Below the pieces are notes generated by a model, which made no database searches, was not told the DNA's origin, and saw nothing but the letters and a program-made list of their open reading frames with translations. Below, piece after piece: positions 34,750 through 45,734 of a stretch of 64,000 bases of DNA (positions within the stretch are counted from its first letter, which is position 1; every line of letters begins with the position of its first letter). The stretch is taken from the NCBI GenBank assembly GCA_963555705.1, contig OY743174.1, positions 56,008,234 to 56,072,233 on the forward strand, in the 5' to 3' direction. The translations under genes were made by a program, and so were the position numbers. This stretch comes from Ligustrum vulgare (Eukaryota; Streptophyta; Magnoliopsida; Lamiales; Oleaceae).

Positions 34750-36150
34750 TTATTAATTATACATAATAAGGTCATAACATTGCATAATTTCATGTCATAA
34801 ACACAAATCTTTTAGGTCACAAGTTTCACAAATGATTTCAAGGCAAAAAATTAATAAATCATTAGGTCACACAAATGTCAAATTAGTCAATCCGAACTTT
34901 TTTTTAGGTCACAACGTATTAAATTATTAGGTCACAAGTTTCACAACCCTACTATTTTTTTAAGTCACAATTATTCAAGACCAAGTCACAACCACAGTTG
35001 TTTATAGTCACAACCACCATTTCTAATGTCACAAGTCACAACTCCGTTATCTATGATCAAAACCACTATTTCTAAATCACAATTTATCAATATTAGGTCA
35101 CACAACTTCTAAAGTCACATTTATCAAATTATTAATAGGTCACAGTTACCAAATGTTTCCAAATAAACACCACTCAACACCACGCTCCCACGGTGTCCCG
35201 CCACTACCAACGGCATCGCGGCCTCCACCACCAGGTCCAAACCCAAAAGCGTCTCTCTCCCACGATGTCCAGCCGTTGTCGGCTGCATCACGGCCTCCAC
35301 CGCCAGGTCCCAACCCAGCAACGTCTCTCTCTCTCAATTCAACACAGGTTTTTAAACCTACGGCCATTCATTTTCACTACAAGCTGCAGAACACCTCTCA
35401 ACACCACACTCCGCCGACACTGCCGGCATCACGGCCTCCACCACCAAGTCATAATTAAGAATTTTAATAACCTTAATTAAGTTACCCCCAACCCAGCAAC
35501 TTACCCACTCTCTCAATTCAACACTGATTCTTCTACCTGCTGCCATTTATTTTCACCGTCTTAACACAGTCTCCGCCCCCGTCTCAACACAGCTGCCACG
35601 ACCGACGCCTCAAACAAAAGGAAAAAAAAAAAAAATCTGCATCACCACCACGCGGCCACTACCTGCAACACCCCCTATTTCCTCCACCACAAGACAACTA
35701 GCAACACCACCACTCCAACATGCCAGCCACCATCACCTCCACCAACAAAACTTTTCCAATAAACGAGCTAGGTAAGAGATCGGAGAAAAGAAGTAGCGGT
35801 GCAGCATCGTCGCTAAAGATGTGTAGCAGCAGCCCTTGTCGGCCATGAAATCGTTCTGATTTGCACATCAGGTAGATCTCGTCGCAGATCGGGCCATTGT
35901 TGCTCGTCGACCATTGCTGCGATCTGCTGTGCAGCGAAGCACTGTCAACGATTGCTCAGTGCGGTGGCACTGCAGTCTACAGTTGTCATCGCCGTGGCAC
36001 TGAAGTTGGAGGTTGCTCGACGCGGTGAAGTTGTTATCACCAGAGGTTAACGATTTTGTGGGTTGAAGAGAGAGAACGAGAAATGAGGTTAAACGAAAGT
36101 GTAAAAGAATGGGAATTAGGGCTTGAGGGGAAGGGCCTTGCTATTTGTAC
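34750..36150. repeat. Unclassified repeat: GGTCACAA-rich half plus C-rich half, copy 1
   Basis: From about 34765 to 35150, words such as AGGTCACAAGTTTCACAA recur every 20-50 bp in an AT-rich background. They pass into a C-rich block (35160-35460) with an internal repeat of CGGCATCGCGGCCTCCACCA-like text, then a GC-richer part with GCAGCATCGTCGC, ending near 36150. The block gives spurious proline- and histidine-rich frames. The same order recurs at 45735-47060. I see no transposase, LTR ends or target duplication. Confidence 0.55.
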
Positions 36151-36199
36151 AAATTGGATGACAAACTGAGTTACTCCCCCCTCATATGGAGCGCCTGAG

Positions 36200-37200
36200 G
36201 TGAATCGTGTGATAAATGTTTATTTTCATTTAGTGATATAGTTATAATATATTAATTATTGAATTATCCCCTGAATTTTGAATAAAAATGTATTAAATCT
36301 GATTTTTTAATTAGAAAACTTAAATGTAGGGATGAGTGTAATTTCCACTTTATTAGCCGAGGAATTTAGGTCCACACCCACCTTGTTGACATCATTTATG
36401 AAATTTATCACAACTAATAATTTATTTTAATTATTATCATCTCAATATAAATAATTCAGTTAAATGTCACCCAATTAAAAAAGTTAATAAATATTCAAAT
36501 CTATTTGCAATAACTAATTTCCTCAGAACAGGCATGTAACATCCCTAACTTTTTTCACAATCTTTAATGGTGAAAAGTTCGGAATTAGGGAAAAAGAAGA
36601 GAGAGAAATCAGACTGAAAGAGTTGATATTCTTCTCTATGATGCTCATTCTCTCCTTTTTAGAACCCTAATTTCAGGAGAAGAAGATGTTGAAGATGATG
36701 TATCAATCATAAACCAACAAAACAAGAGAGGGGAAGAGGAAGAAGAATACGAAGAAGGGTCAAGATTCTTCACATGTTGTATGCTTACATCACTCTCCCC
36801 CTGTTTCAAAGGCTATACGTATATCCAGTGAATTTCTACATTGATTGAATTTCTAATTAGGAGCGGTGCATGATGAACCAAGAGGAAGCACCCCAATGAA
36901 ATGACTTTGTGAATCTATGGCTTCCCTACTAATGTCCCAGCTCTTCATATTATTCTTTCTTAATTCCTTCATTGTTCCTTTTTCTCCTTCAATTATTTAG
37001 GGTTTTAATGGCTTTGGAAGAGAGAATTGATGGATGCATCGAGAGTTACAAGGACTGGGCTAAATGAAGTCTGAATTATATGAAGATATGTCGATGATGA
37101 TAGAGGTATATATTTCTGTAATGTTCGTGTTTATTTTATTTTAGTTTGTGATGAATTGCTTGTCAAGCTTGAATTTTACATTGTTGAACAAGGATGTACC
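36200..37200. other. Intergenic DNA, unassigned
   Basis: AT-rich, with a possible LTR-like start TGTAACATCCCTAAC at about 36535 whose partner end I could not find. A GAAGAAGATGTTGAAGATG stretch near 36690 looks purine-rich, but no gene can be supported. Confidence 0.3.
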
Positions 37201-37212
37201 TTTATCCACATT

Positions 37213-37520
37213 GCTGTCATTGGCGATGGGAGACTAATAATGTCTCTGCATTACATGAGGCAGACATTGGTTTTGCGATGGGCATAGCAGGAACCGATGT
37301 TTGTCCATATGTTTATTTTGCTGCACAAATTGATTATCTTTTGAATATATTGTTTTCTCGTTCAATATGATTCCTATGCGAAACTAAATATAGCTATCTG
37401 GTTGCAAAAGAAAGTGCCAGTGTAACTGTGCCGAATGATAACTTGATGAAATTTGTGAACATTCCCAAAATGGGGACGTTATACATAAACATTCAAAAGT
37501 TTGTCCAGTTCCAGTTGACA
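37213..37520 (+). pseudogene. Fragment of an autoinhibited Ca2+-ATPase (ACA-type P-type ATPase)
   Basis: Two matched pieces. Piece 1 (37213-37298) gives AVIGDG, a 2-base insertion, then TNNVSALHEADIGFAMGIAG. This matches the P-type ATPase hinge GDGTNDAPALHEADIG of plant ACA pumps, with the ND aspartate changed to asparagine. Piece 2 (37401-37520) is 40 open codons: AKESASVTVPND, then YINIQKFVQFQLT, the start of the next membrane helix region. The gap (37299-37400) looks like a kept intron, with GAT|GTTTGT as donor and a mutated acceptor CTG where CAG is expected. The kept intron indicates a DNA-level copy rather than a retrocopy. The rest of the pump is absent. Confidence 0.85.
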
Positions 37521-38572
37521 TAGGTTATTTGTTATAATAGTGATCCAGTTAGTTAAGCATAACTTCTTAGTATAGATAAAAAGCAAGTGTTCGCATACTA
37601 CAAAATGGCAAAGGACGGGGGAGGGTATTAAAAGGATAAGGTGCAGTCACAGAGTCACAGGAGTTAGAAACATCGATGTACAGTACCAGGTTATGGAGAA
37701 AATCCCAAGCAAGATGCAATAATGTGTAATTTGATTTTCCATCATGTGTTACTGCAGACTTTTGTTTATCCAAGCCCAAGTGTCTACAAATTTTTTGTTC
37801 TAATAAGCTAAGATGTCCATTGTCACTTTGGTGTCTTTGGATTAACTAATTTATCTACTACTCATGGATGCTTAACTGGGAAGGCAAAAAATTATAATTA
37901 TTGGATAGACGAATAAACAACAGGAAAGGAACTCTATTACCAAAAATTGTTTACAATTTCAAACTAGCAGTTAAAGACAGGAACTGAGATTCATGTGTCT
38001 GATGTATTGGCTAGGAGAATTGACGTGGAAGTGTAATATGTAATATATAGTTTGAGTCTCTTCCCAATGGAGCGATGTATATAATGGGGGCAACAGCCAG
38101 AAGCTAGGTAGGTACAAATGGAATTCAGCTGCAATAATTTGTATGTGTACAATATAGGTGACGTAACCAATCCCACTCCACACCGATCAGCATCCTGTCT
38201 ACAGGACACTCGCAGGCTACATTAATCACATCTCAGATGGCAGCCTGGTCCTTAAAGATTAATGTAGCCTTGAGATACCTACACATGAAAATTGTTAAAT
38301 GATTTTATGAACTTTTTATCTCCTGTTCATGAGGCCTTTAATTATTACATGTAATGATGATACCAAAAACTGATGTTGAACATGCCTATAAAGCAAGATC
38401 AGCAATTCAAGTCACAAATCGAATAATTCCAGGGGGTCCGTTCATGTTCCTAACGGCTCTAGCGATAAGTTGCAGGTAGAAATTACCCATGGTCATGAGA
38501 ACCTAAGGCAATTCACACATAATACGACGGTATACCACATTTGTTTTTGTAAACATATGTAATCATATATTA

Positions 38573-38652
38573 TGAGAAAATGAAGTGATGTCTTGAATTA
38601 TTCGTGGGTTTCATAGCACTTCACTTCCTTTAGCTGATTTAGATTAGATTTC
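38573..38652 (+). repeat. Left arm of an inverted repeat (partner 40899-40978)
   Basis: The stretch TTTCATAGCACTTCACTTCC, TTTAGCTGATTTAGATTAGA and GAGAAAATGAAGTG has its reverse complement at 40899-40978, roughly 85% alike by eye. The arms are about 80 bp and enclose about 2.2 kb holding the tubulin and receptor-kinase fragments. Confidence 0.8.
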
Positions 38653-38782
38653 CACAAGTTGATGTAGCTTGCACTTTTATTGAATTGGAATACTCGTTTA
38701 TATTGTTGAAGACTTAGATATACGACTATGAAATGGCTAAACTTGCAAAGATGTTATAGGAAATTATGATGGGGTCCATCGT

Positions 38783-38970
38783 AGCATTTCACTGCTATGT
38801 TCAGGTGTAAAGCTTTCTTGCATTGGTAGATTGGTGAGGGAAATGGACGAAATGGGATTCACCGATGGAGAGAGTAACATGAACGATCTTGTGGCCTAGT
38901 ACCAGCAATACCAAGATGCTATTGCTGATGACGAGGAATATGAGGAATAAGAAGAAGAAGAAGAAGTAGT
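38783..38970 (+). pseudogene. Beta-tubulin 3' fragment
   Basis: The sequence reads FTAMFRCKAFLHW, a stop (TAG where TAC for tyrosine is expected), IGEG, then after a 1-base insertion MDEMGFTDGESNMNDLV, another stop, YQQYQDAIADDEEYEE and a stop. This is the conserved C-terminal part of beta-tubulin (usual MFRRKAFLHWYTGEGMDEM and SEYQQYQDAT) with its acidic tail. At least two premature stops and a frameshift are present, and nothing of the upstream gene remains. The fragment lies inside the inverted repeat 38573/40978. Confidence 0.9.
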
Positions 38971-39417
38971 AGCTTGCAGTTTAAGATGTCTTTAATATTT
39001 TTCATCAGCTATCCAAATCTCTTGGTCTATTAATATCTTTCCAATGGGTGACTGGTGTACTTGTCATGAATGGATCCATTAGATTCATAGTTAATATGTA
39101 TTGTATGATTTGTGGTTCATTGTATTTGAGATGGGCTATTAACACTGTATTTTGTTCATTCGTGTCAATGATGAATATTTGTGATGCCTAGATGTTACTG
39201 TTGAAATTTTTATCTTTACGAGACTATCAATTCAAAAATAATCTATAATGAAGGTAGAATATTTGAATTTGGACAAGATAATTCATTAATGAAATTGATC
39301 AAAATATTTCTTCCGAACCATTTGTCGGGGTCAAACCTTAACAAACATTTTTGAACTCATTACAAGAAAAGCTTGTATACAATATTCAGAAGATAGAAAA
39401 AGAAAAAAACATGTGAT

Positions 39418-39606
39418 TCATCTTGCTTCTGTAATTTTTAATATAACTAATAAAAGGGAAGTCAACGAGCTAATTGATTCCCACCAAAATTTTTGTTCCC
39501 TAAAGCAAAATCGACAAACTAAATCGACGATAGATTCTCGTACATAGTCTTGATACTGGCCTCTCAACGCAACATCAAAATAATCTGATCCAGGATAGAT
39601 CCTCAT
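39418..39606 (-). other. Short open frame of unknown nature
   Basis: A 62-codon minus-strand frame (MRIYPGSDYFDVALRGQYQD...) looks more protein-like than its AT-rich neighbours, and lies just downstream of the receptor-kinase fragment on the same strand. I do not recognise its family. It may be another gene fragment. Confidence 0.25.
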
Positions 39607-39769
39607 GTATAGTATTGATACTTGGGATTATTACCAATTGATAAAGCTTTTGTTGTACAATTAAACATCTCTGATAAATCAACCAAATTGAACTATTTCT
39701 TCAAATAGCATAAAAATAGACTAGGAAAGCATATTATTTTGATTGTGATTCACTGGATATGATATGATA

Positions 39770-40155
39770 GTGATAGTTGGCTCGTCCTCTTTTGGGTGGG
39801 AACCACATCACTCACTAATTTTCCAGTAAGAACTAAGAAGTTCTAACATTATAACTCCTAAAGCATAAACTTCTTATCTGAAGAAGGGGAGAGACTTCTT
39901 TTATGCAACTAACTCTAGTACACGATAACCTAACACCCCAGCGTCAAGAATCAGTTCAATGTAGCCTGGATTGGGTCACGAGTCAATGAAGGCAATAATC
40001 AGTAACGCGTGCATTAAGATCTGAGCCATCTAGTAGTACATTGCTTTCTTTAAGTTTCCGTAGGGTCAAAATGGAGATACTTCAAGCCACGTGCAATATC
40101 AACTTCTATTTTAAGTCTTTCAAACCAGGTAAGAGGTGGGCCATTTCTTCCAGGA
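39770..40155 (-). pseudogene. LRR receptor-like kinase fragment (kinase domain)
   Basis: The minus strand gives GPPLTWFERLKIEVDIARGL, KYLHFDP, then SNVLLDGSDLNARVTDYCLH, GVLGYRVLELVA and MLELLS, broken by stops and frame changes. It matches the catalytic part of plant LRR receptor-like kinases of the type with atypical catalytic loops (RGLxYLH, NVLLD, DYCLH, GVLGYRAPELAA). The kinase activation core is degraded and the leucine-rich repeats are missing. Exact paralogue assignment is not possible here. Confidence 0.8.
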
Positions 40156-40174
40156 TGATCTGCATATATATTTA

Positions 40175-40330
40175 CAGTGTGTTCAACGGCTCATTGAAGA
40201 GGAGAGAGAAGATTTTTTGTTGTTTTAGAGGTAAAATGTGGTTAAAAATTGGAGAGAGAAAATGTGTGTGGTTAAAAAGTGATTTGAAAAATTGTATAGT
40301 TTAAACTACAATTTAATGAGGTAGTCGAAC
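40175..40330. mobile_element. MITE, family B
   Basis: It starts near GTGTTCAACGGCTCATTGAA and ends TAGTCGAACACTTA. The core AATGTGGTTAAAAATTGGAG, AGAGAAAATGTGTGTGGTTA and AAAAGTGATTT matches, in inverse, the copies at 49058-49207 and 61930-62090. Non-coding. Confidence 0.6.
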
Positions 40331-40898
40331 ACTTAGCTGTTACAAGAGCATATATAAAATAAAAGTAACAAGAATACAAAGACAATTATTAATTCTCTTT
40401 TTCAAATATAAATCAGTGCCCAGATATGCAATATTCATCAAAAGCAACCAGAAGCTAAATTGAATTCATCAAAAAAGATTCCTGCATATACCATAGCAAA
40501 CTAGGAAATAATCAAAAGCATTGGAAGAGTAAGTTGGCATTGATTCTTAACACTAAAAGCCATGATGTCCAATGGTGGTTGTCAAAGTAGAAGCATCGCC
40601 TAATCATGTAGAAGGATACTTATAGAGTGTTTTGGGTGATATTTGATAATTATGCCAAATATGTTAAAAACAGTCTTTGCAAGAAGTTCATTTCTCTTTG
40701 TACTTTTGCTTTCTATACACTACACTTTTGGTCACGCTAATAAACATCCAATAGATTTATTTATTTACATGTAAGGATTTGGAAAAGATCGAAACAAATT
40801 TTGTCAGTATATTTATTAATTTGTGTATTCAGATTGATTTTTGTAGTATATACTATCCTTGGAGTTGATGGCTGAGTATGTAATATAGCAACTTTTCG

Positions 40899-40978
40899 AA
40901 ATCTAATCTAAATCAGCTAAAGGAAGTGGAGTGCTATGAAACCAACAAATAATTGAAGACAACATTTCATTTTCTCGA
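40899..40978 (-). repeat. Right arm of an inverted repeat (partner 38573-38652)
   Basis: It reads AATCTAATCTAAATCAGCTA, AAGGAAGTGGAGTGCTATGA and ATTTCATTTTCTC, the reverse complement of the left arm with scattered changes. Confidence 0.8.
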
Positions 40979-40999
40979 TACTGACAGTTTATGAAATTG

Positions 41000-41770
41000 T
41001 AACAACAACCAAGTATCACTGCTAAAACTAAACCTTGTTGAACCAATCCAATAGGTCTCGGAATCGATTGGGCAGTTTATAAAAACTGATTCGAAATGAG
41101 AACCCACCATTTTTGCGAGGTTTGTAATTAAATGTGAGCGACAAATTCGATGCACACTTATCACGCTAGTTATCAATACAATGAATGTCTAAAAAAAATA
41201 ATCGATGAATTGATAAAAACTAACCTTTATATGTCCAAAGATTACGGAACTTGTAAAAGATTACGGAAATATTTTAAACAACACACGCATTACCAAAAGT
41301 TTTATTGACAGCAATATGGATGAACATTTTTTACTGAATGAATGGATTTAAGAGTTGAATATTTCATGCATTGACAAGTAACAACGTTGTGTCGTCGATG
41401 AATCAATAGATGACGAGGACATCAAGCTCCCTGAAAGCACATTAGAACTTCTCTGTACTTATTTTTTTGAGCAGGATTACAAACTTTGAGACCTGGTGTG
41501 CCGAGTTCCGGTTGCTATGGTGGTCAGGTTTTGTGAGAGGCAGAGGGAAAAATGCGAGATCATCTTCAATATCCATAATCCACATTTTTGAATTGTTTAA
41601 TTCAATTTCAGTTACGATTTTGTGTAATTGACAATTAACAAAATGATTTTTTTTGCTTCCTTTTCTTTCAGTGATAACCATATATGGTAATTAGACAATT
41701 TCTTTATTTGAAAATGAGATTTTTAAGGCAAATATCAAAAACTGGTTTCATAGGATGGTATCACTCAAAA
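41000..41770. other. Intergenic DNA, unassigned
   Basis: No recognisable gene. A minus-strand frame at 41442-41681 (with MWIMDIEDDLAFFPLPLTKP) looks mildly protein-like but matches no family I know. Confidence 0.3.
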
Positions 41771-41775
41771 GACCC

Positions 41776-42108
41776 CCACGTGTTTGGAGTGATTAAAAAA
41801 ATTTAATCAAAATAAAAGTCAACAATTAATGTTAATCATGCATTTTATGGGTCTTATAATTTTTTAACCATGCATTTCATTAACTCCTATTAAAATTTAC
41901 TAAAAATCTAATTTTAATCCCCACCAAACAACTACAATAAGCACGTGTTTGGTACTCGTTAAAATTCAGATTTTAATCTACGTTAAAATCAACAATTAAT
42001 TATAACCACACATTTAAAAGGACTCACAACTTTTCAACCATATATTTTTTTATCAACTTCTATCAATAAAATCTAATTTTAATCTCCTCCAAACATGGGT
42101 TATGTATA
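41776..42108. mobile_element. Two adjacent copies of foldback MITE family A
   Basis: Copy 1 (41776-41938) and copy 2 (41942-42108) lie head to tail. Each starts with a CACGTGTTTGG end and closes with CTAATTTTAATC(C/T)CC(A/T)CCAAACA. Both contain GTCAACAATTAAT- and TTTTTAACCATGCATTTCAT-like cores. Their arms are inverse to each other within each copy, so each can fold into a hairpin. Confidence 0.8.
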
Positions 42109-42109
42109 A

Positions 42110-45000
42110 ATTAACACCAGAAATACTCATCTCTGATCTTTCTCTTTCACAATTTTGTACTTGGAATTATAATGACTGATATTAAGCATGCATTTATTGT
42201 AACCAGTTTTGCTTTAGTGCCCTTCAAGGGTACAAGATCAATTTTGTTAATGTAACTCCTTAAGAACTGCCTATGGAAATTGCTAAATGTCAATCAGCCA
42301 TAATTATGATTAACTTCTACTAAATACATTAAGTGTGTGATTCTCAATGCATCTTTCAATATACATAAGAAGCGTGCGATTCTTGATGCATAAATCATTG
42401 TATTAGTTGGGGCTTTGGTGTAAAATGCGTGGTTGAAAATTTGAGAGAGAAAGTATGTGTGATTAAAAAGTGATTCGAGAAATTACGTTGTTTATAAATT
42501 AGTTTATAAACCAATTTTTTTATTGTTACCGAACACATTATTAAAGTAAAAAAATGAATCATTTTGTTATATTGACCGTAACTATGACACTCAGCAATTG
42601 TTTTCTTGTACAAGGTTGTCAAAACTTAAACCATGTCATTATGATGAAACCAAACTGTAACCTTACATTGACAATTACACCATCTCCCTCAATCCACTTA
42701 TAATAATAAATATACATAATTCCTAATACTACGTTCAGTGGAAGAGAATACATAGCACACTTGAGATCGATCTTGATAATGTTTTATCTATAGAAGATGA
42801 TATCTCATCACGATGTGCCAGTTGAGTAGCTATATCGTTCTAATTTCTAGGTGCACATGCTCGTTCAGAACAATTATTTGAAGATCGACCTGCTAAAGCC
42901 ACAATATTCTCCATCACCAAGGATGTCATCCGCACACGCTTTCGACAAAAATTCAATACATCTATCTTCATAAAAGATCAGAAATGACATTTAAACATCT
43001 TGTCCTCAATATCCATCGAGTTTTTCCTATCCATTGAAGCATGTATGTCAACAAAATGATAGTTCCCAATAAATGAATCAAATCTTCCACATATACATTT
43101 AGACAAATAAAAGATATATTCCACTATTTTCTCCGTAGAGATCATTGTAAAATGATCAAAATAACTCACAACATAAATAAAAAGGCAAGAAGAATAAAGA
43201 AAACCACATAGGTTGATCATTGTAAACAAGAGTCACTAATTTCACTTTGAAAAAATGCTTAATTAACTTCACACGTGGTAGACATTTGATATTTTTAAAT
43301 ATGTGCACCACATCCTCGTCGAATATCTATAAATAATATATGAAATTTCTAACCTAAACAATATAGCACAACTTAAATTGTGAGTCTAATCACTTAAGAA
43401 ATGGATGATTCACAATTTGCAAGAATTACTCTCAGTAGCTTTTAAAATATTAAATAATTTGTTATTACCTTGAATTATATCAAATCTATATTGGGCTCCA
43501 CTACGCGTTACATATTGTGAAAAACAAAAATAATTCAAATTGATGACTATTGAACATGAGTTGTTTATATGGTCTAATGGATGGCAATACATGGCGTTCA
43601 CTTGAATTTACCCGTGTAAAGAACATCACTAGGTATGATATAACTGACATTTAGAAATAGATAAATTTATTTATCTTAGTACGTGTATTGATACATAGTT
43701 AGAAATAGATATGGAGCGTGATGTGGTCATGCCATAATTAAATCAAGGTGGGCAAACATATGATTCAACATGAGACGATACTAGATATGAAAATCCAAGG
43801 CATGATACATAGAATTTGATTGTAAAAACAACATGTCGATGGAAAATGTAACGTGTCTTATGAAAATCGCATGGTGCGATATATGTGACATTTGGTAACA
43901 AAAAATCATAACACGATAATAGGTTACACTACATGGTACATAGTGTAAAAAGTAAAAATAGTTAAATTCATGACTCTTGAATGAATAGTTGAAAATGTTA
44001 AATAAACTGAAATGCAATGTTTTAATTACAATAATACTTCTTTGTATACAATATTTTTTGCCAACGTTATACAACTGTTCTTATTTTTATTTTCTGCTTT
44101 TTCCAAGACTATTATTGTTTGCATTTTTTTTTTATTTAAATACGAAAATAAAAGTCATGGATTAATGGAATTTTAACCTTTTGCATTGAAATCCACGTGA
44201 TTATATCATTCATAATATATACAATGTAAACTATAAAACTTAAGAATACAATTTAGTTTTCGAAATTTTAGATATAATATTTTAAGTATTATATTAATAT
44301 AGTATAATCATAATAATATTTATTAAATGAAAAATTAATTTTTCTTCTTTTCTAAATACTAAATAAATGAATAAGCGTTACAACATGAGACTGATAATAT
44401 GAAATCATATTACAATATTGTAATTTTTTAGATGGTAAATTTATTTAATAATAAATAAATTAAAAAAGTATAATAATATGGAATTATATTATAATATTTT
44501 AAATTGTTAGATAATAAATTAATGTAATAATTATTTAATTTAATGTCATTAAATTAAGGGTGTAGGGGTACATTGCGTATATAGTTGAATAAATAAGGAT
44601 GAAATAAGTATTTAAAAGTTTCTCATCAATCCTTCTTTTTTATATGTTGTAGATGTGGGTAGTGAAATGCTGAAAATGATTCAATGAATTGGGATTTCTT
44701 CAAGTTTCAACTCCAATGCGTATTAATGGAGAAAAATTAGAAAATACATAATCACCCAATGCACCAATTATTATTTTTTTCCCTTTTAAGAACTATTATA
44801 TCTATACCTCGAATTTACGCAATTGTTCTCTTAGAAAAGCAAAGTAATTTGAACAAGAAATTACGCAAGAAAAAGTAAAGTTATTTGAAAAGATGCTCTT
44901 TTGAAAATTCAAATCCGACTCTTGCTTCAATTCAAGAAGTTCCTGAATATAGATGTTGAACACCCTATAACATCATAATAAACACGTAATATTCAGATAA
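42110..45000. other. AT-rich intergenic DNA with a MITE and a weak repeat pair
   Basis: No gene is seen. A family B MITE lies at about 42410-42545 (GTGGTTGAAAATTTGAGAGA and GTGTGATTAAAAAGTGATTC, closing in GTTACCGAACACATTA). Two diverged copies of one stretch lie at about 43490-43565 and 43915-43990, sharing GGTTACACTACATGGTACAT-like and TTCATGACTCTTGAATGA-like text. Confidence 0.4.
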
Positions 45001-45015
45001 ATAAATGCTTAATCA

Positions 45016-45227
45016 CTAGCAAACATGCATAAATATACTATGCGAATGGAAAAGAAAAGAAAATCTCACACCAAATGCACTACATGAAGATTGTTCATGA
45101 AAAATATGCTTTAGATTAACCTTGGCAGTCATGGAATGATGCTCGGCATCTACATTTTCATCGCTTGAAACATAAGAAGAAACACTTGTGTGGCTTTCTT
45201 CATTGCCCATTTTATTTCAAGCCCTAA
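45016..45227 (-). other. Possible small gene fragment, unknown family
   Basis: On the minus strand an ATG at 45210 opens MGNEESHTSVSSYVSSDENV and continues DAEHHSMTAKVNLKHIFHEQSS, a composition unlike the surrounding AT-rich DNA. A possible donor (TTTG|GTGTGA) and a downstream block with VFNIYIQELLELKQES on the same strand (about 44960-44890, after a TTATAG acceptor) could be a second exon. I do not know the family, and no complete gene can be assembled. Confidence 0.25.
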
Positions 45228-45734
45228 TCGATCTAAAATCAAGACTAAATTTATTGGTATAATGGTTGATATTGTAAAGGATAAATCTATGTTACGTTGT
45301 TGGCCTTTTTTTTTTTTTTTTTTTTTTTTTTTGAGAAGCATTCATGTTGGAGAGGATTTGGAAGTAACATGAAGGAGCACTAATTTAGGGATTACGAGAG
45401 CATGATTAGCTTTTACAAGTGCTTGTTTTTTGGAGTAAAATTGGGTACTGATATTAATACCATATAGGAGTTAAGTGTGATTAACATTTTTGCTCTACTA
45501 TAAAATTACAGTGATTATGGGATAAAACATGTTCGAATGTATTATTTGAATATTAATTAAAAATTAGATATGTGGTGTAATTTCCACTTGAAAATTAGTA
45601 TGGTTAATTGCCGGGAACAATACATAAATAAGGTATTTAGAACATACAATTTCAAAATTAGCAAAAAAAAAATTAAAACTTCTAAAATCTTGTGATAGTT
45701 AAATTTCATTAATAAAAATAAGTCATTAAAAATA

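Noticed and set aside
34750..35160. Regularly recurring short word, checked as a CRISPR array
   Set aside because: The word GGTCACAA is too short and its spacing is irregular. The genome is clearly a plant's.
35153..35480. Proline- and histidine-rich frames resembling an extensin-like protein
   Set aside because: They come from a C-rich, internally repeated block seen in two copies of an unclassified repeat. There is no signal peptide or consistent frame.
36535..36560. TGTAACATCCC, a possible LTR start
   Set aside because: No matching end, duplication or internal element was found within several kb.
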